Origin: an uncultured Pseudomonadota bacterium
GTDB taxonomy: Bacteria; Pseudomonadota; Gammaproteobacteria; Burkholderiales; Methylophilaceae
Direction of reading: 5' to 3'
DNA: 64,000 bases
Assembly: GCA_903846555.1 (NCBI GenBank)
Contig: CAINBI010000005.1
Span: 1 to 64,000 of the forward strand
Below, one piece after another: positions 1 through 8,966 of this stretch. Below the pieces are notes generated by a model, which worked only from the letters and a program-made list of their open reading frames with translations, made no database searches and was not told the origin of the DNA. The translations under genes were made by a program, and so were the position numbers. Position 1 is the stretch's first letter. Every line of letters starts with the position of its first letter.

Positions 1-140
1 AAATTCTTAGCTTCGCCGCCGTATTTTTTTGTCAATACCGTCGTGATTGCTGCTGTTAGCGTTGTCTTACCGTGGTCCACGTGGCCAATTGTACCTACGT
101 TGACGTGCGGCTTGGTCCGCTCAAATTTACCTTTTGCCAT
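1..140 (-). CDS. tuf: Elongation factor Tu, N-terminal part (cut by window edge)
   Basis: EF-Tu is the GTPase that delivers aminoacyl-tRNA to the ribosome. Only the first 46 or so codons lie in the window, reading from base 140 downward. The translation starts [20 protein letters not shown] and contains the P-loop GHVDHGKT, which is diagnostic of EF-Tu. The four tRNA genes upstream on the same strand reproduce the tRNA-tufB arrangement known from enterobacteria, which suggests one transcript for tRNAs and tuf. The 3' end lies outside the window. Confidence 0.97.
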   Translation of the reverse strand, partial: MAKGKFERTKPHVNVGTIGHVDHGKTTLTAAITTVLTKKYGGEAKN

Positions 141-297
141 TGCTTCAGTCCTTTACAATATTTTATTAACTATAAGCTTTATTAAGATTAATAAAACTTG
201 TTCAAATTAAAGTGGCAGTAACACCACCCAACTACAGTCAAACTTAAACGCCAGCCTCATTTAGCAAGACGCCTACATTTTTGAAACAATATTATCA

Positions 298-372
<75 letters not shown>

Positions 373-407
373 ATTAATTTCACGCACTCACTGCAAGCTC
401 AATTGTC

Positions 408-483
408 TGGAGCGGGCGACGAGACTCGAACTCGCGACATTCAGTTTGGAAAACTGAAGCTCTACCAACTGAGCTACACCCGC
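408..483 (-). tRNA. tRNA-Gly (anticodon TCC)
   Basis: The cloverleaf on the minus strand has acceptor arms GCGGGTG and CGCCCGC, anticodon loop TTCCAAA (anticodon TCC) and T-loop TTCGAGT, with CCA encoded. It is the third tRNA of the four that precede tuf. Confidence 0.96.
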
Positions 484-561
484 GCACCCATCTTAACCAA
501 CGCCATCAGGCTAAATCTATTTATTGCTATACACATCTACTAAAAAACGAGCATCACAATT

Positions 562-646
562 TGGTGGAGGGAGAAGGATTCGAACCTTCGTACTCTGAGA
601 GAACGGATTTACAGTCCGTCGCCTTTAACCACTCGGCCACCCCTCC
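562..646 (-). tRNA. tRNA-Tyr (anticodon GTA)
   Basis: This minus-strand tRNA is 85 bases long because of the long variable arm of class II tRNAs. The anticodon loop CTGTAAA carries GTA, and the acceptor arms GGAGGGG and CTCCCTC and the CCA end are present. It is the second tRNA of the cluster. Confidence 0.96.
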
Positions 647-717
647 AAACCGAACCCGCGATTATGCTGACAATAAGACTTTCTGTCAAATCTATAAAAG
701 GGTATTTGATAATAAAC

Positions 718-793
718 TGGTGCCGGATGTCGGAATCGAACTGACGACCTTCGCATTACAAGTGCGCTGCTCTACCAACTGAGCTAATCCGGC
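718..793 (-). tRNA. tRNA-Thr (anticodon TGT)
   Basis: This is the first tRNA of the tuf-linked cluster. On the minus strand the acceptor arms are GCCGGAT and ATCCGGC, the anticodon loop is CTTGTAA (anticodon TGT), and CCA is encoded. The outermost anticodon-stem pair appears to be a G-A mismatch; the other four pairs are good. Confidence 0.95.
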
Positions 794-838
794 GTTATTT
801 GAGTTGCGTATTATACTGATTTTTTGAGAAAAGTTAAG

Positions 839-1255
839 CTATTTTACGATAGTTAACGTAGGTTTCTTAATACTTACTGATTTTTGCTTATCTTGTGTCG
901 CAGCACTTGGTTCTTTTGCCTCATTTTTAGGCAGTGGTGCTGGCTCGACTTCAAAAAACATGCCTTGACCACTCTCTCGAGCAAAAATACCTTTAACTGC
1001 GTGCATTGGTACATACAGGTTTTGAGAAGCTCCGCCAAATCGCGCGGAAAATACAATGGCTTCATTATCCATTTGCAAATCCTTCGTAGCGCCATAGTTA
1101 AGATTCAGGACAATTTCACCATCTTTAACATAGGTCATAGGCACTCGAGTATGACTATCAACCGCCACCAACAGATGCGGCGTCATATTGTTATCGACAC
1201 ACCATTCGTGAATAGCGCGCACCATGTAAGGTTTTGTTGAGGTTAGCTCTGTCAT
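839..1255 (-). CDS. sspB: ClpXP specificity-enhancing factor SspB
   Basis: SspB is the adaptor that tethers SsrA-tagged proteins to the ClpXP protease. The 138-residue product has the SspB core (residues about 5-105, including NNMTPHLLVAVD and IVFSARFGG) followed by a variable linker. The final residues, SIKKPTLTIVK, fit the short C-terminal ClpX-binding tail of the family. It lies 58 bases downstream of sspA on the same strand, as in E. coli sspAB, so co-transcription is likely. The start ATG has only a weak Shine-Dalgarno match. Confidence 0.93.
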   Translation of the reverse strand: MTELTSTKPYMVRAIHEWCVDNNMTPHLLVAVDSHTRVPMTYVKDGEIVLNLNYGATKDLQMDNEAIVFSARFGGASQNLYVPMHAVKGIFARESGQGMFFEVEPAPLPKNEAKEPSAATQDKQKSVSIKKPTLTIVK

Positions 1256-1313
1256 ATTGATATGTATCCGACTTAAGTTAAAGTGCTTAAGCAGAACTTT
1301 AACTTAATCACGC

Positions 1314-1913
1314 CTATTTACGCATTGCTTTCTCTGAGGGCGTCATTGCATCTGCATACAACGGTCTTGAGAATAAGCGCTCTGCATATTTTAAAATTGC
1401 TGACGCTTGATTAGGCAATTCAATACCGTAGTGACCTAAACGCCAGAGTAATGGCGTTACGGCAACATCTAACATTGAGTAATCATCACCTAGCAAATAA
1501 TTTTGCTTAGAAAAAATTGGCACTAATTGCGTTAGATTATCGCGAATAGTTGCTCGCGCTTTGTCTGCAACGACTTCATCATCAGACTCCACGTCTTTAA
1601 TGTGATCAAAAAGATCTTTTTCAAAGCTGTATAAAAACAATCTTGCTCTTGCACGCATTACTGGATCTGGTGGCATCAATTGTGGATGTGGGAAACGCTC
1701 ATCAATATATTCATTGATAATATTGGCTTCTGACAAGACCAGATCACGCTCAACCAACACTGGTACTTGGTTGTACGGATTAATAACAGCCAAATCTTCT
1801 GGCTTGTTTGCTAGATCAACGTCAATGACTTGAAAGTCCATGCCTTTTTCAAATAGAACAATGCGGCAACGGTGGCTATAGGGATCAGTTGTCCCCGAGT
1901 ACAAGGTCATCAT
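1314..1913 (-). CDS. sspA: Stringent starvation protein A (GST fold)
   Basis: SspA is an RNA polymerase-associated glutathione-S-transferase-fold protein involved in stationary-phase and acid-stress regulation. The 199-residue product has an N-terminal thioredoxin-like domain (residues 1-80, MTLYSGTTDPYSHRCRIVLF and NPYNQVPVLVERDLVL) and a helical C-terminal GST domain. The start codon directly abuts the petC stop (TAA-ATG), so translation is probably coupled to the bc1 operon. Linkage of petABC to sspAB is common in Betaproteobacteria. Confidence 0.94.
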   Translation of the reverse strand: MMTLYSGTTDPYSHRCRIVLFEKGMDFQVIDVDLANKPEDLAVINPYNQVPVLVERDLVLSEANIINEYIDERFPHPQLMPPDPVMRARARLFLYSFEKDLFDHIKDVESDDEVVADKARATIRDNLTQLVPIFSKQNYLLGDDYSMLDVAVTPLLWRLGHYGIELPNQASAILKYAERLFSRPLYADAMTPSEKAMRK

Positions 1914-2654
1914 TTAGTGTATATCCTTCCAATAAGCTTTTTTGAGTTTGTAAGTAAGTACTAACAACACCCCTAAAAACAGTAAGACAAACCAGCCCAT
2001 ATGATTGCGCTGTTGTTTTGCAGGTTCTGCCATATAGGCCAGAAAATTAGTTAAGTCACCAACCAGAGTGTCGTACTCAGCAGCCGATAACTTTCCTGGC
2101 TTAGCGAGGGTTAGTTCGTGCGTTTCGTGATTGATTGCTTGCTCACCTTGCAATTCATACAAGACGTGTGGCATTGAAACTTTACAAGAGACTGGGTCAA
2201 ACACGCAATTACCCCAACCTGTAGCGCTTGTTTCATCACGATAAAAGCCACGCATATAGCTATAAACCCAATCAGCGCCACGTGCGCGCACTTCGACAGA
2301 TAAATCAGGAGGTGCTACACCAAACCATTTCTTTGCATCCACTTTATTAATAGCCACTTTCATTGGGTCGCCAATCTTCTCGCCCGCAAACATCAAATTA
2401 TCTTTGATTTGCTTTTCTGTTAGACCAATATCTAGCAGGCGGTTATAACGCATGTAATTTGCGCTGTGACAATTTAAGCAGTTATTAACAAAAGTACGCG
2501 CACCACGCTGCAATGACTCATGATTTGATGCATCAACAGGTGCTTTATCTAAGTGAGCACCTTCATTTGCATTAGCCCATTGAGGCAATATAGCGCTAGC
2601 TGAAAATGCCAAAACCAATAAAGTTTTTTTAATGAGATTGTTCATGATATTCAT
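1914..2654 (-). CDS. petC: Cytochrome c1 subunit of the bc1 complex
   Basis: This is the membrane-anchored c-type cytochrome of ubiquinol-cytochrome c reductase, which passes electrons from the Rieske centre to soluble cytochrome c. The 246-residue product has an N-terminal signal sequence, one haem motif CLNCH at residues 59-63, and a C-terminal anchor near residues 220-237. It overlaps petB by ATGA. A second ATG three codons downstream (2645) has a better-spaced AGGA and may be the real start. Confidence 0.95.
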   Translation of the reverse strand: MNIMNNLIKKTLLVLAFSASAILPQWANANEGAHLDKAPVDASNHESLQRGARTFVNNCLNCHSANYMRYNRLLDIGLTEKQIKDNLMFAGEKIGDPMKVAINKVDAKKWFGVAPPDLSVEVRARGADWVYSYMRGFYRDETSATGWGNCVFDPVSCKVSMPHVLYELQGEQAINHETHELTLAKPGKLSAAEYDTLVGDLTNFLAYMAEPAKQQRNHMGWFVLLFLGVLLVLTYKLKKAYWKDIH

Positions 2655-3988
2655 CCTGTCACCCTTTCTGGCACTGGCAATGTTTTATCTTTTTTGGTGT
2701 ACCAAGGCATTAATATGAAAAACGCAAAGTAGATGATGGTGAATGCACGAGCTACCACTGTTGCGCGATCTGCATTTCCTAACCAAGCACCAAACTGCCC
2801 CCACACATTAGCAGGTTCAGTTCCTAAATAACCAAGCACAATAAAGCTCACCACAAATGCAGCCAACCATTTTTTATACAATGTGCCACGGTAACGAATA
2901 GATTTCACAGGGCTCTTATCTAACCATGGCAACAGCGCAAACACCATTACTGACAAGCCCATAGCCGCCACACCAGGGAATAGCGACGGTGGAATACTGA
3001 GCAAACTTACACCAGGGAACGGCGGCACTGCACGTAATATTGAATAATACGGCGTGAAATACCATACTGGTGCGATGTGTGCTGGTGTCACTAACGGATT
3101 AGCCGGCACAAAGTTATTTGCCTCCAAGAAATACCCACCCATTTCCGGGGCAAAGAAAATAATCGTCGAGAATACGATCAAAAATACCACCGTACCGACA
3201 ATATCTTTTACCGTGTAATAAGGATGAAATGGAATGCCATCTAATGGAATGCCAGTTACCTTATCTTTAAGTTTTTTAATTTCAACGCCATCTGGATTGT
3301 TTGAACCCACTTCATGCAAGGCAATAATGTGTGCAGCAACCAAACCTACCAATACAAACGGCAAGGCAATCACATGAAAAGCAAAGAAACGATTCAATGT
3401 AGCATCTGACACCAAATAATCACCTCGCAGCCATTCAGAAACATCTGGGCCAACAAATGGAATTGCTGAAAATAGATTCACGATTACTTGCGCGCCCCAA
3501 TATGACATTTGACCCCACGGCAATAGGTAGCCAAAGAATGCCTCACCCATTAAGCATAAGAATATGCCGACGCCAAACAACCAAATAAGCTCGCGCGGAT
3601 TACGATAAGACCCGTAAATAATGCCACGGAACATATGCAAATAAACCACCACAAAAAACATAGAAGCGCCTGTTGAGTGCATATAACGGATTAGCCAACC
3701 CCATGGCACATCACGCATAATATATTCCACTGAACCAAAAGCCAACTCTGCATCTGGCTTGTAATGCATGGTTAAGAATATACCTGTCAGTATTTGTAGC
3801 ACTAATACTAGCAGTGATAACGAGCCAAAGTAGTACCAAAAATTGAAATTTTTTGGAGCGTAATATTCTGTTAAATGAGCTTTAATATTACTTGTTAGCG
3901 GAAAACGCTCATCCACCCAATTCAAGCCATTATTGAACGCATTAGCTACCACTGATTTATTTTGCTTTACTTCAGTTTGATTGGTCAT
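2651..3988 (-). CDS. petB: Cytochrome b subunit of the bc1 complex
   Basis: This integral membrane diheme subunit holds the two quinone sites of the bc1 complex. The 445-residue product has the expected multi-helix pattern, with haem-binding histidines in YMHSTGASMFF and NRFFAFHVIALPF. The quinol-oxidation motif reads PVWY (in HIAPVWYFTPYY) where many mitochondrial and alphaproteobacterial proteins have PEWY. It starts two bases after the petA stop and overlaps petC by four bases, giving the usual Rieske-b-c1 order. Confidence 0.96.
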   Translation of the reverse strand: MTNQTEVKQNKSVVANAFNNGLNWVDERFPLTSNIKAHLTEYYAPKNFNFWYYFGSLSLLVLVLQILTGIFLTMHYKPDAELAFGSVEYIMRDVPWGWLIRYMHSTGASMFFVVVYLHMFRGIIYGSYRNPRELIWLFGVGIFLCLMGEAFFGYLLPWGQMSYWGAQVIVNLFSAIPFVGPDVSEWLRGDYLVSDATLNRFFAFHVIALPFVLVGLVAAHIIALHEVGSNNPDGVEIKKLKDKVTGIPLDGIPFHPYYTVKDIVGTVVFLIVFSTIIFFAPEMGGYFLEANNFVPANPLVTPAHIAPVWYFTPYYSILRAVPPFPGVSLLSIPPSLFPGVAAMGLSVMVFALLPWLDKSPVKSIRYRGTLYKKWLAAFVVSFIVLGYLGTEPANVWGQFGAWLGNADRATVVARAFTIIYFAFFILMPWYTKKDKTLPVPERVTG

Positions 3989-3990
3989 AA

Positions 3991-4641
3991 TTAAGCCTTT
4001 TCTTCAGTATCAACGCCAATAAGCAATGTATTTTCAGTCAAATATTTATGCGGTGGCACCACCAAATTGATCGGTGCTGGAGAGCCTTTAAATACGCGGC
4101 CAGCCAAATCAAACTTAGAGCCATGACATGGGCAGAAAAAACCACCAGACCAAGTGTCACCCATATCGCCTTTTGCTTGCAGCTTGGCGGTAGGAGAGCA
4201 GCCCAAATGCGTGCAAATTCCAACCACAACAGCAAGATTCGGTTTGATTGAGCGGTCTGTATTTTTACAATAGCTAGGCTGCTGGGAAGTCACGTCACAT
4301 TTAGGATCGGTCAGCTGATCATCGTGCTTCGCTAATTCCGCAATCATTTCACTAGTGCGGTTAATAATCCACACCGGCTTACCACGCCACTCTACCGTCA
4401 TCATCGTGCCTGGGGCAATCTTGCTAATATCCACTTCAACTGGAGCACCCGCCGCCTTTGCACGCTCACTTGGTGTCATGCTTTTTACAAAAGGCACAGC
4501 TACAGCTACGCAGCCAAGGGTACCAACGGCCGAGCTAGCGATTAAAAATTTACGCTTTTCTAAATTCACACCCGAATTTTGATTATTCCCTAAATTTTTG
4601 TGAGCACTTTTTTGATTCTTGTCATTTCGGTTTTCTGCCAT
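3991..4641 (-). CDS. petA: Rieske iron-sulfur subunit of the bc1 complex
   Basis: This is the [2Fe-2S] subunit that accepts the first electron from ubiquinol. Cluster ligands are visible as CTHLGC at residues 143-148 and CPCH at 170-173. The N-terminus (residues 27-52, EKRKFLIASSAVG then a hydrophobic stretch) is a Tat-type signal anchor in which the twin arginine is Lys-Arg. A GAGGG ribosome site precedes the start. It is the first gene of petABC; the AT-rich gap up to 4867 probably holds the promoter. Confidence 0.96.
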   Translation of the reverse strand: MAENRNDKNQKSAHKNLGNNQNSGVNLEKRKFLIASSAVGTLGCVAVAVPFVKSMTPSERAKAAGAPVEVDISKIAPGTMMTVEWRGKPVWIINRTSEMIAELAKHDDQLTDPKCDVTSQQPSYCKNTDRSIKPNLAVVVGICTHLGCSPTAKLQAKGDMGDTWSGGFFCPCHGSKFDLAGRVFKGSPAPINLVVPPHKYLTENTLLIGVDTEEKA

Positions 4642-4867
4642 GCTGCCCTCGTGATCTGAACATGAAGCCTCGCCCTTTTGAGGCTAGCTTCGTTATTTAT
4701 TTACTTTACTTTTACATGCATAAAAATAAAGTAACTCATAAAACCATTACTTAAATTAACTTGCTAAAACTTGCGCAAAAATATTTGCATATTTTGCAAT
4801 CGCGCAATTATACAATTTTTTACAAATCAATTAAAGATATATTTTATAACTAATTGATATGTAACAA

Positions 4868-5617
4868 TTAAACAGGATTATTAATATCTATAAACTCATG
4901 AATTAGGTTGAATTTTTCGGCTAGATGTTCGCCCAAGGCTTGCACTCCATAACGTTCCGTTACGTGATGTCCAGCTGAAATGTAAGACACGCCAGTTTCG
5001 ACTGCTTGATGTGTGGTTTGTTCTGAAATTTCGCCGCTGATATATACATCTGCACCTAACTCAACAGCCGCATCAAAATAGCCTTGCGCTGCACCAGTAC
5101 ACCAAGCTATTTTCCGAACCATTTTGTGCAAATCACCGACCACCAAAGGCACCCTTTGTAGCACTTGTTCAATGTGTTGCACCAAGTCTTGCAGCTTCAT
5201 CGCTTGGGTTAAATGTCCATAGGCGATTAAATTAGATTCGCCCACATAATCAATGGGGCTTATACCCAGCACTTTCCCTAATTGGACGTTATTACCAAAT
5301 TGCGGATGTGCATCTAGTGGTAAATGATAACTCATCAAATTTAAATCATTTTCCAGCAGAAATTTAATCCTATTTTTTTTAATGCCGACTATCCTGGCAT
5401 CTTCATTTTTCCAAAAGTAGCCATGATGAACCAATACCAAATCAGCATTGGCTTTTGCGGCAGCTACAAGCAGCGCCATGCTTGCAGTAACGCCAGTAAC
5501 GATTTTATAAACATCACTTTTACCTTCAACCTGTAGCCCATTTGGGCAGTAATCTTTGAAACGCTCAACTTGCATGAGTTGTTGGGTATAATGAGTTAAC
5601 TCATTGATTTTTACCAT
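4868..5617 (-). CDS. Nif3-family dinuclear metal-binding protein
   Basis: This is a member of the Nif3/YbgI family (often named GTP cyclohydrolase 1 type 2 homolog), toroidal hexamers with a two-metal site; the cellular role is not settled. The product is about 249 residues with the metal ligands in DLVLVHHGYFWK and the C-terminal SAGHHVTERYG. I chose the ATG at 5617 because family members begin MVKINEL-like and AAAGG lies upstream; an in-frame ATG at 5662 would add 15 unlikely residues. It precedes petABC on the same strand. Confidence 0.9.
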   Translation of the reverse strand: MVKINELTHYTQQLMQVERFKDYCPNGLQVEGKSDVYKIVTGVTASMALLVAAAKANADLVLVHHGYFWKNEDARIVGIKKNRIKFLLENDLNLMSYHLPLDAHPQFGNNVQLGKVLGISPIDYVGESNLIAYGHLTQAMKLQDLVQHIEQVLQRVPLVVGDLHKMVRKIAWCTGAAQGYFDAAVELGADVYISGEISEQTTHQAVETGVSYISAGHHVTERYGVQALGEHLAEKFNLIHEFIDINNPV

Positions 5618-5755
5618 ATGCTTGCGCCTTTTTGATTGTGTAAGTCTGCTGTTTAATTGCAAGCCTATTGATTTCTAACTCTGTAACCTTAATATCACAG
5701 CTACAAATATTCATTATTTACACCATATCACTGACAACCTTAATCGACCAACTAT

Positions 5756-6928
5756 ATGAATAATCAGCTACACAAAAAATTATGGCTTATTTTTGCACAA
5801 GCGGCCACAGTGTGCATGGCGATACTGTTTGTATTCCGCATTTTCTCACCCACCTTCCTTAATCTAAAAGATCAAAATCTTGTGGTTAAACAAGTTGAAT
5901 CTAATTCAAATTCAAGCATTGCTGGGTCATACAGTCATGCTGCAAAAAAAGCCATGCCAGCCGTGGTTAATATTTTTACCAGCAAAAAAACGTATGATAA
6001 TCCTCATCAAAAATATTTAGATGACCCAACATTTCGTCAATTTTTTGGGGACCAATTAGATGATTTAGATAGTCAAGCTCAACCAGAAAATAGCTTAGGC
6101 TCTGGTGTTATTGTGAGCGAGCAAGGCTTAATTCTGACCAACAATCATGTAGTCGCTTCGGCGGATGAAATTGAAATCGCGCTTGCTGACGGGCGTAAAT
6201 TATCAGCCAAAGTTGTAGGCACTGACCCCGATACAGATTTAGCATTGATTAAAGTTGAGGCAGAGCATTTACCAGCAATTAACTTTGCAAGTTCAGACCA
6301 ACTTAATGTTGGTGACGTCGTTTTGGCCATAGGCAATCCTTTCGGCGTAGGCCAAACCGTTACGCAAGGCATTATTAGTGCGCTTGGTCGCAACCATTTA
6401 GGTATCAATATTTACGAAAACTTTATTCAGACTGATGCCTCTATCAACCCTGGCAACTCTGGCGGGGCGTTGATTGATACTGATGGCAATTTAGTCGGTA
6501 TCAACAGTGCAATTTACTCGCGCAGTGGTGGCTCTATGGGCATAGGCTTTGCCATTCCAGCCACATTGGCACGTCAGGTAATGGAGCAAATAGTTTCGCA
6601 AGGCAATGTGACGCGTGGTTGGATAGGCATTGAGGCGCAAGACATTACACCAGAACTAGCGGAATCATTTAAGCTGAAACTGACGCAAGGCGCATTGATT
6701 GCTGGCGTATTGCGAGACAGCCCCGCAGACAAAGCTGGACTGCGCGCTGGTGATATTTTATTGGCAATTGAGGGTAAGCAGGTTTCGGATAGCAGTAGCA
6801 TGCTTAATTTGATTGCAGTATTAACACCCAATAAAAAGGCAACACTTAAAATTGCGCGTGCTGAAAAAGTTATCGACGTTTCAATTTTAATTGGTAAGCG
6901 CCCAAAACCTGCAATCACGAAAGAATAG
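5756..6928 (+). CDS. DegS/HtrA-family periplasmic serine protease
   Basis: This is an S1C serine protease with one PDZ domain. The 390-residue product has an N-terminal membrane anchor (about residues 9-30), a trypsin-like domain with catalytic His131 (NNHVV), Asp161 (DTDLALI) and Ser235 (GNSGGAL), and a PDZ domain from about 285 to 380. Length, single PDZ and anchor fit DegS/AlgW better than two-PDZ DegP. The DegS role is release of an envelope-stress sigma factor by anti-sigma cleavage; that role is inferred here. It is divergent from the Nif3 gene and convergent with tatC. Confidence 0.92.
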   Translation: MNNQLHKKLWLIFAQAATVCMAILFVFRIFSPTFLNLKDQNLVVKQVESNSNSSIAGSYSHAAKKAMPAVVNIFTSKKTYDNPHQKYLDDPTFRQFFGDQLDDLDSQAQPENSLGSGVIVSEQGLILTNNHVVASADEIEIALADGRKLSAKVVGTDPDTDLALIKVEAEHLPAINFASSDQLNVGDVVLAIGNPFGVGQTVTQGIISALGRNHLGINIYENFIQTDASINPGNSGGALIDTDGNLVGINSAIYSRSGGSMGIGFAIPATLARQVMEQIVSQGNVTRGWIGIEAQDITPELAESFKLKLTQGALIAGVLRDSPADKAGLRAGDILLAIEGKQVSDSSSMLNLIAVLTPNKKATLKIARAEKVIDVSILIGKRPKPAITKE

Positions 6929-7020
6929 CCGCCACTCTTGTTTTAAGGCATCTATACAATACACAGGCTTAAGATTACCACCGACTTCCAGGAATACCTC
7001 CGAGAATCAGATAAAAACAT

Positions 7021-7059
7021 ATGCCCTAGGAGCCGCTCTGGTATTGCCTCTCAGGGCAT
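7021..7059 (+). repeat. 39-base palindromic repeat, copy A
   Basis: This imperfect inverted repeat has arms ATGCCCT and AGGGCAT and a middle that matches two other copies at 12737-12775 (opposite orientation) and 46601-46639. It sits between the convergent 3' ends of the protease gene and tatC, with A-rich sequence to the left and T-rich sequence to the right, so it could also act as a terminator. It is the most diverged of the three copies. Confidence 0.75.
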
Positions 7060-7121
7060 CTCTTATTGATTTTTTGAGGAATTTCAGCGCATTTTATGAT
7101 GCAATAACGTTGAAACTTGGC

Positions 7122-7868
7122 CTATTGGGCTGGTGGCAAAATGGTTTGCTCTGGCGCTTGCTTGGTGAGCTTAGCCACCACAATACCAATTTCATATAAT
7201 AACCACATTGGCACCGCCAACATAAACTGAGAAATAATATCGGGGGGGGTAAATATCGCACCAATGACAAATGCCCCAACAATGACATAGCCGCGTGCTT
7301 GCTGAAGTGTTTGTATGGTAACCCAACCAAATCTGACAGTCATGACCACCGCAATAGGCACCTGAAATGCCAGCCCGAAGGCAAAAAACAAGGTTAGCAC
7401 AAAGTCTAAATAACTACCAATATCCGTCATCACCGCCACGCCTTGGGGTGCGGTGTTGACAATGTAGCCAAATATCACAGGGAAAACCAAGAAATATGCA
7501 AAGCTCATGCCAGCTAAAAACAGTGAGCTACTAGCGACAATCATAGGAATCATGAACTTTTTTTCGTGGGCGTAGAGTCCTGGTGCTACAAACGCCCAAA
7601 CTTGATACATAGTATGCGGCAAGGAAACAATAAATGCCGCCATCATTGCCACTTTCATCGGCACAAAAAATGGCGTAGTCACACCAGTGGCAATCATTTG
7701 TCCACCGATAGGCAAAAGCTTGTTTAACAAGGGCGCAGCAAGAATCTCATAAATTTTATTGGCGAATGGGAAAAATGCGATAAAAACCACCATAAAGCCG
7801 ATGACGATACGCAACAGACGATTACGTAATTCGATTAAATGTGAAATGAAATTGTCGGTAGGCGTCAC
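7122..7868 (-). CDS. tatC: Twin-arginine translocase subunit TatC
   Basis: TatC is the polytopic subunit that recognises twin-arginine signals of folded exported proteins. The 248-residue product has the conserved N-terminal HLIELRNRLLR and six predicted membrane helices, including the family motif region FAFGLAFQVPI. The start is GTG, overlapping the last base of the tatB stop (TAGTG). It is the last gene of tatABC. The Rieske protein encoded at 3991-4641 is a likely client. Confidence 0.96.
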   Translation of the reverse strand: MTPTDNFISHLIELRNRLLRIVIGFMVVFIAFFPFANKIYEILAAPLLNKLLPIGGQMIATGVTTPFFVPMKVAMMAAFIVSLPHTMYQVWAFVAPGLYAHEKKFMIPMIVASSSLFLAGMSFAYFLVFPVIFGYIVNTAPQGVAVMTDIGSYLDFVLTLFFAFGLAFQVPIAVVMTVRFGWVTIQTLQQARGYVIVGAFVIGAIFTPPDIISQFMLAVPMWLLYEIGIVVAKLTKQAPEQTILPPAQ

Positions 7869-8215
7869 TAGCTGTGTTTACCCTTTTCTGGCAATTCGGT
7901 GACAGGTTCATTAACCAGCGCTTTAATCTCGGAATTAGCTTCTAAATCCACTAAATCTTGTGTTAATGACGCCGCTTCTTGTTGGAAATTTGTTTGCGCT
8001 TGGGTGGCTTTTGCTTGAATTTCTTGCTGAAGTTGTTGCAACTCTTGAAAACGTACTTCACGATTCACTTCTTCTTTAACTTGCGCGACATATCTTTGCA
8101 TGCGTCCAGTCAAAGCACCTAGTGTGCGTGCTACTTTTGGCAGCTTTTCAGGCCCAATCACAATGAGCGCAACCACTGCGATGACAATGAGCTCTGAGAA
8201 AGAAACATCAAACAT
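7868..8215 (-). CDS. tatB: Sec-independent translocase subunit TatB
   Basis: TatB works with TatC in signal peptide recognition. The 115-residue product has the short N-terminal helix (MFDVSFSELIVIAVVALIVI), the GPEKLP hinge and an amphipathic, charged helix rich in Gln and Glu. The glutamate in FSELIVI and the Gly-Pro hinge are typical of TatB. It lies 21 bases after tatA and overlaps tatC by one base. Confidence 0.95.
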   Translation of the reverse strand: MFDVSFSELIVIAVVALIVIGPEKLPKVARTLGALTGRMQRYVAQVKEEVNREVRFQELQQLQQEIQAKATQAQTNFQQEAASLTQDLVDLEANSEIKALVNEPVTELPEKGKHS

Positions 8216-8236
8216 TAGGCTTATCTTTCAAAGTAG

Positions 8237-8575
8237 CTACTTAGTCGCTATTTTTTTAACAGCAGGCTTTTTAGTCGCAGGGGCTTTAGCTGTCGCGCTC
8301 GGAGTGGTTTTAGGTTTTGCTGGAGCACGTTTTCTAGGCGCGGCTTTTGGTACAGGCACTTCAGTAACTTCTGCATCAATCAAATTAGTCGTTGCTTCAT
8401 TTTTAATGGTGTTGAGCGGAGCGGCATCAGCAGTATTCTCCTCATTCATTGCATCTTTGAAGTTTTTAACGGCACCACCAACATCACTACCCATATTCCG
8501 CAATTTTTTTGTGCCGAATATCAACACAACCACTAACAGAACGATCAACCAATGCCAAATGCTCAATGAACCCAT
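8237..8575 (-). CDS. tatA: Sec-independent translocase subunit TatA
   Basis: TatA oligomerises to form the translocation passage. The first 45 residues are canonical: the membrane helix in [20 protein letters not shown], then [21 protein letters not shown]. The 112-residue length exceeds the usual 70-90 because of a C-terminal tail rich in Lys, Ala, Pro and Thr (from about residue 72). It is the first tat gene and follows hinT by 52 bases. The low-complexity tail may be cytoplasmic and nonessential; that is inference. Confidence 0.94.
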   Translation of the reverse strand: MGSLSIWHWLIVLLVVVLIFGTKKLRNMGSDVGGAVKNFKDAMNEENTADAAPLNTIKNEATTNLIDAEVTEVPVPKAAPRKRAPAKPKTTPSATAKAPATKKPAVKKIATK

Positions 8576-8627
8576 GATTACTCTCCTAAATATAGCGTTG
8601 CTAGTACGTTAATTGATCGACATAGGA

Positions 8628-8966
8628 CTAGGCTTTAGGTGGTTTATCACCGCCGCCCAACACATGCAAATGAATATGAAACACTTCTTGCCCACCATCA
8701 CGCCCCGTATTAATCAGGGTTTTAAAACCTGCCAAACTTTGCTCTTTTGCCAGCTTAGGGGCTAGCAATAACATTTTTCCCAACAACGACTGATGCTGCG
8801 CCTCACAGCTTGCTAGGCTATCAATATGCGCTTTAGGTACGATTAAAAAATGCACTTTTGCCGACGGGTTAATGTCATTAAAGGCAATGACGTCATCATC
8901 TTCATAGATTTTTTTGGACGGGATGCTGCCATTCACAATTTTACAGAAAATACAGTCCGCACTCAT
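8628..8966 (-). CDS. hinT: HIT-family purine nucleoside phosphoramidase
   Basis: HinT-type proteins hydrolyse nucleoside phosphoramidates and adenylated intermediates. The 112-residue product opens with CIFCKIVNGSIPS and ends with the histidine triad HIHLHVLGG. The start ATG overlaps the hisE stop by one base (TAATG), so it belongs to the his/tat transcript. This hisIE-hinT-tat order is common in Betaproteobacteria. Confidence 0.95.
   Translation of the reverse strand: MSADCIFCKIVNGSIPSKKIYEDDDVIAFNDINPSAKVHFLIVPKAHIDSLASCEAQHQSLLGKMLLLAPKLAKEQSLAGFKTLINTGRDGGQEVFHIHLHVLGGGDKPPKA

Noticed and set aside
561-782. 73-codon open frame on the plus strand across two tRNA genes
   Set aside because: It runs antisense through tRNA-Tyr and into tRNA-Thr; tRNA cloverleafs explain the sequence fully.
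6891-7199. 102-codon plus-strand frame after the DegS-like gene
   Set aside because: It overlaps the protease end and antisense tatC and crosses the palindromic repeat; no family resemblance and no ribosome site.
8100-8612. 170-codon plus-strand frame opposite tatB and tatA
   Set aside because: It is antisense to two canonical tat genes and its composition mirrors their low-complexity tail.
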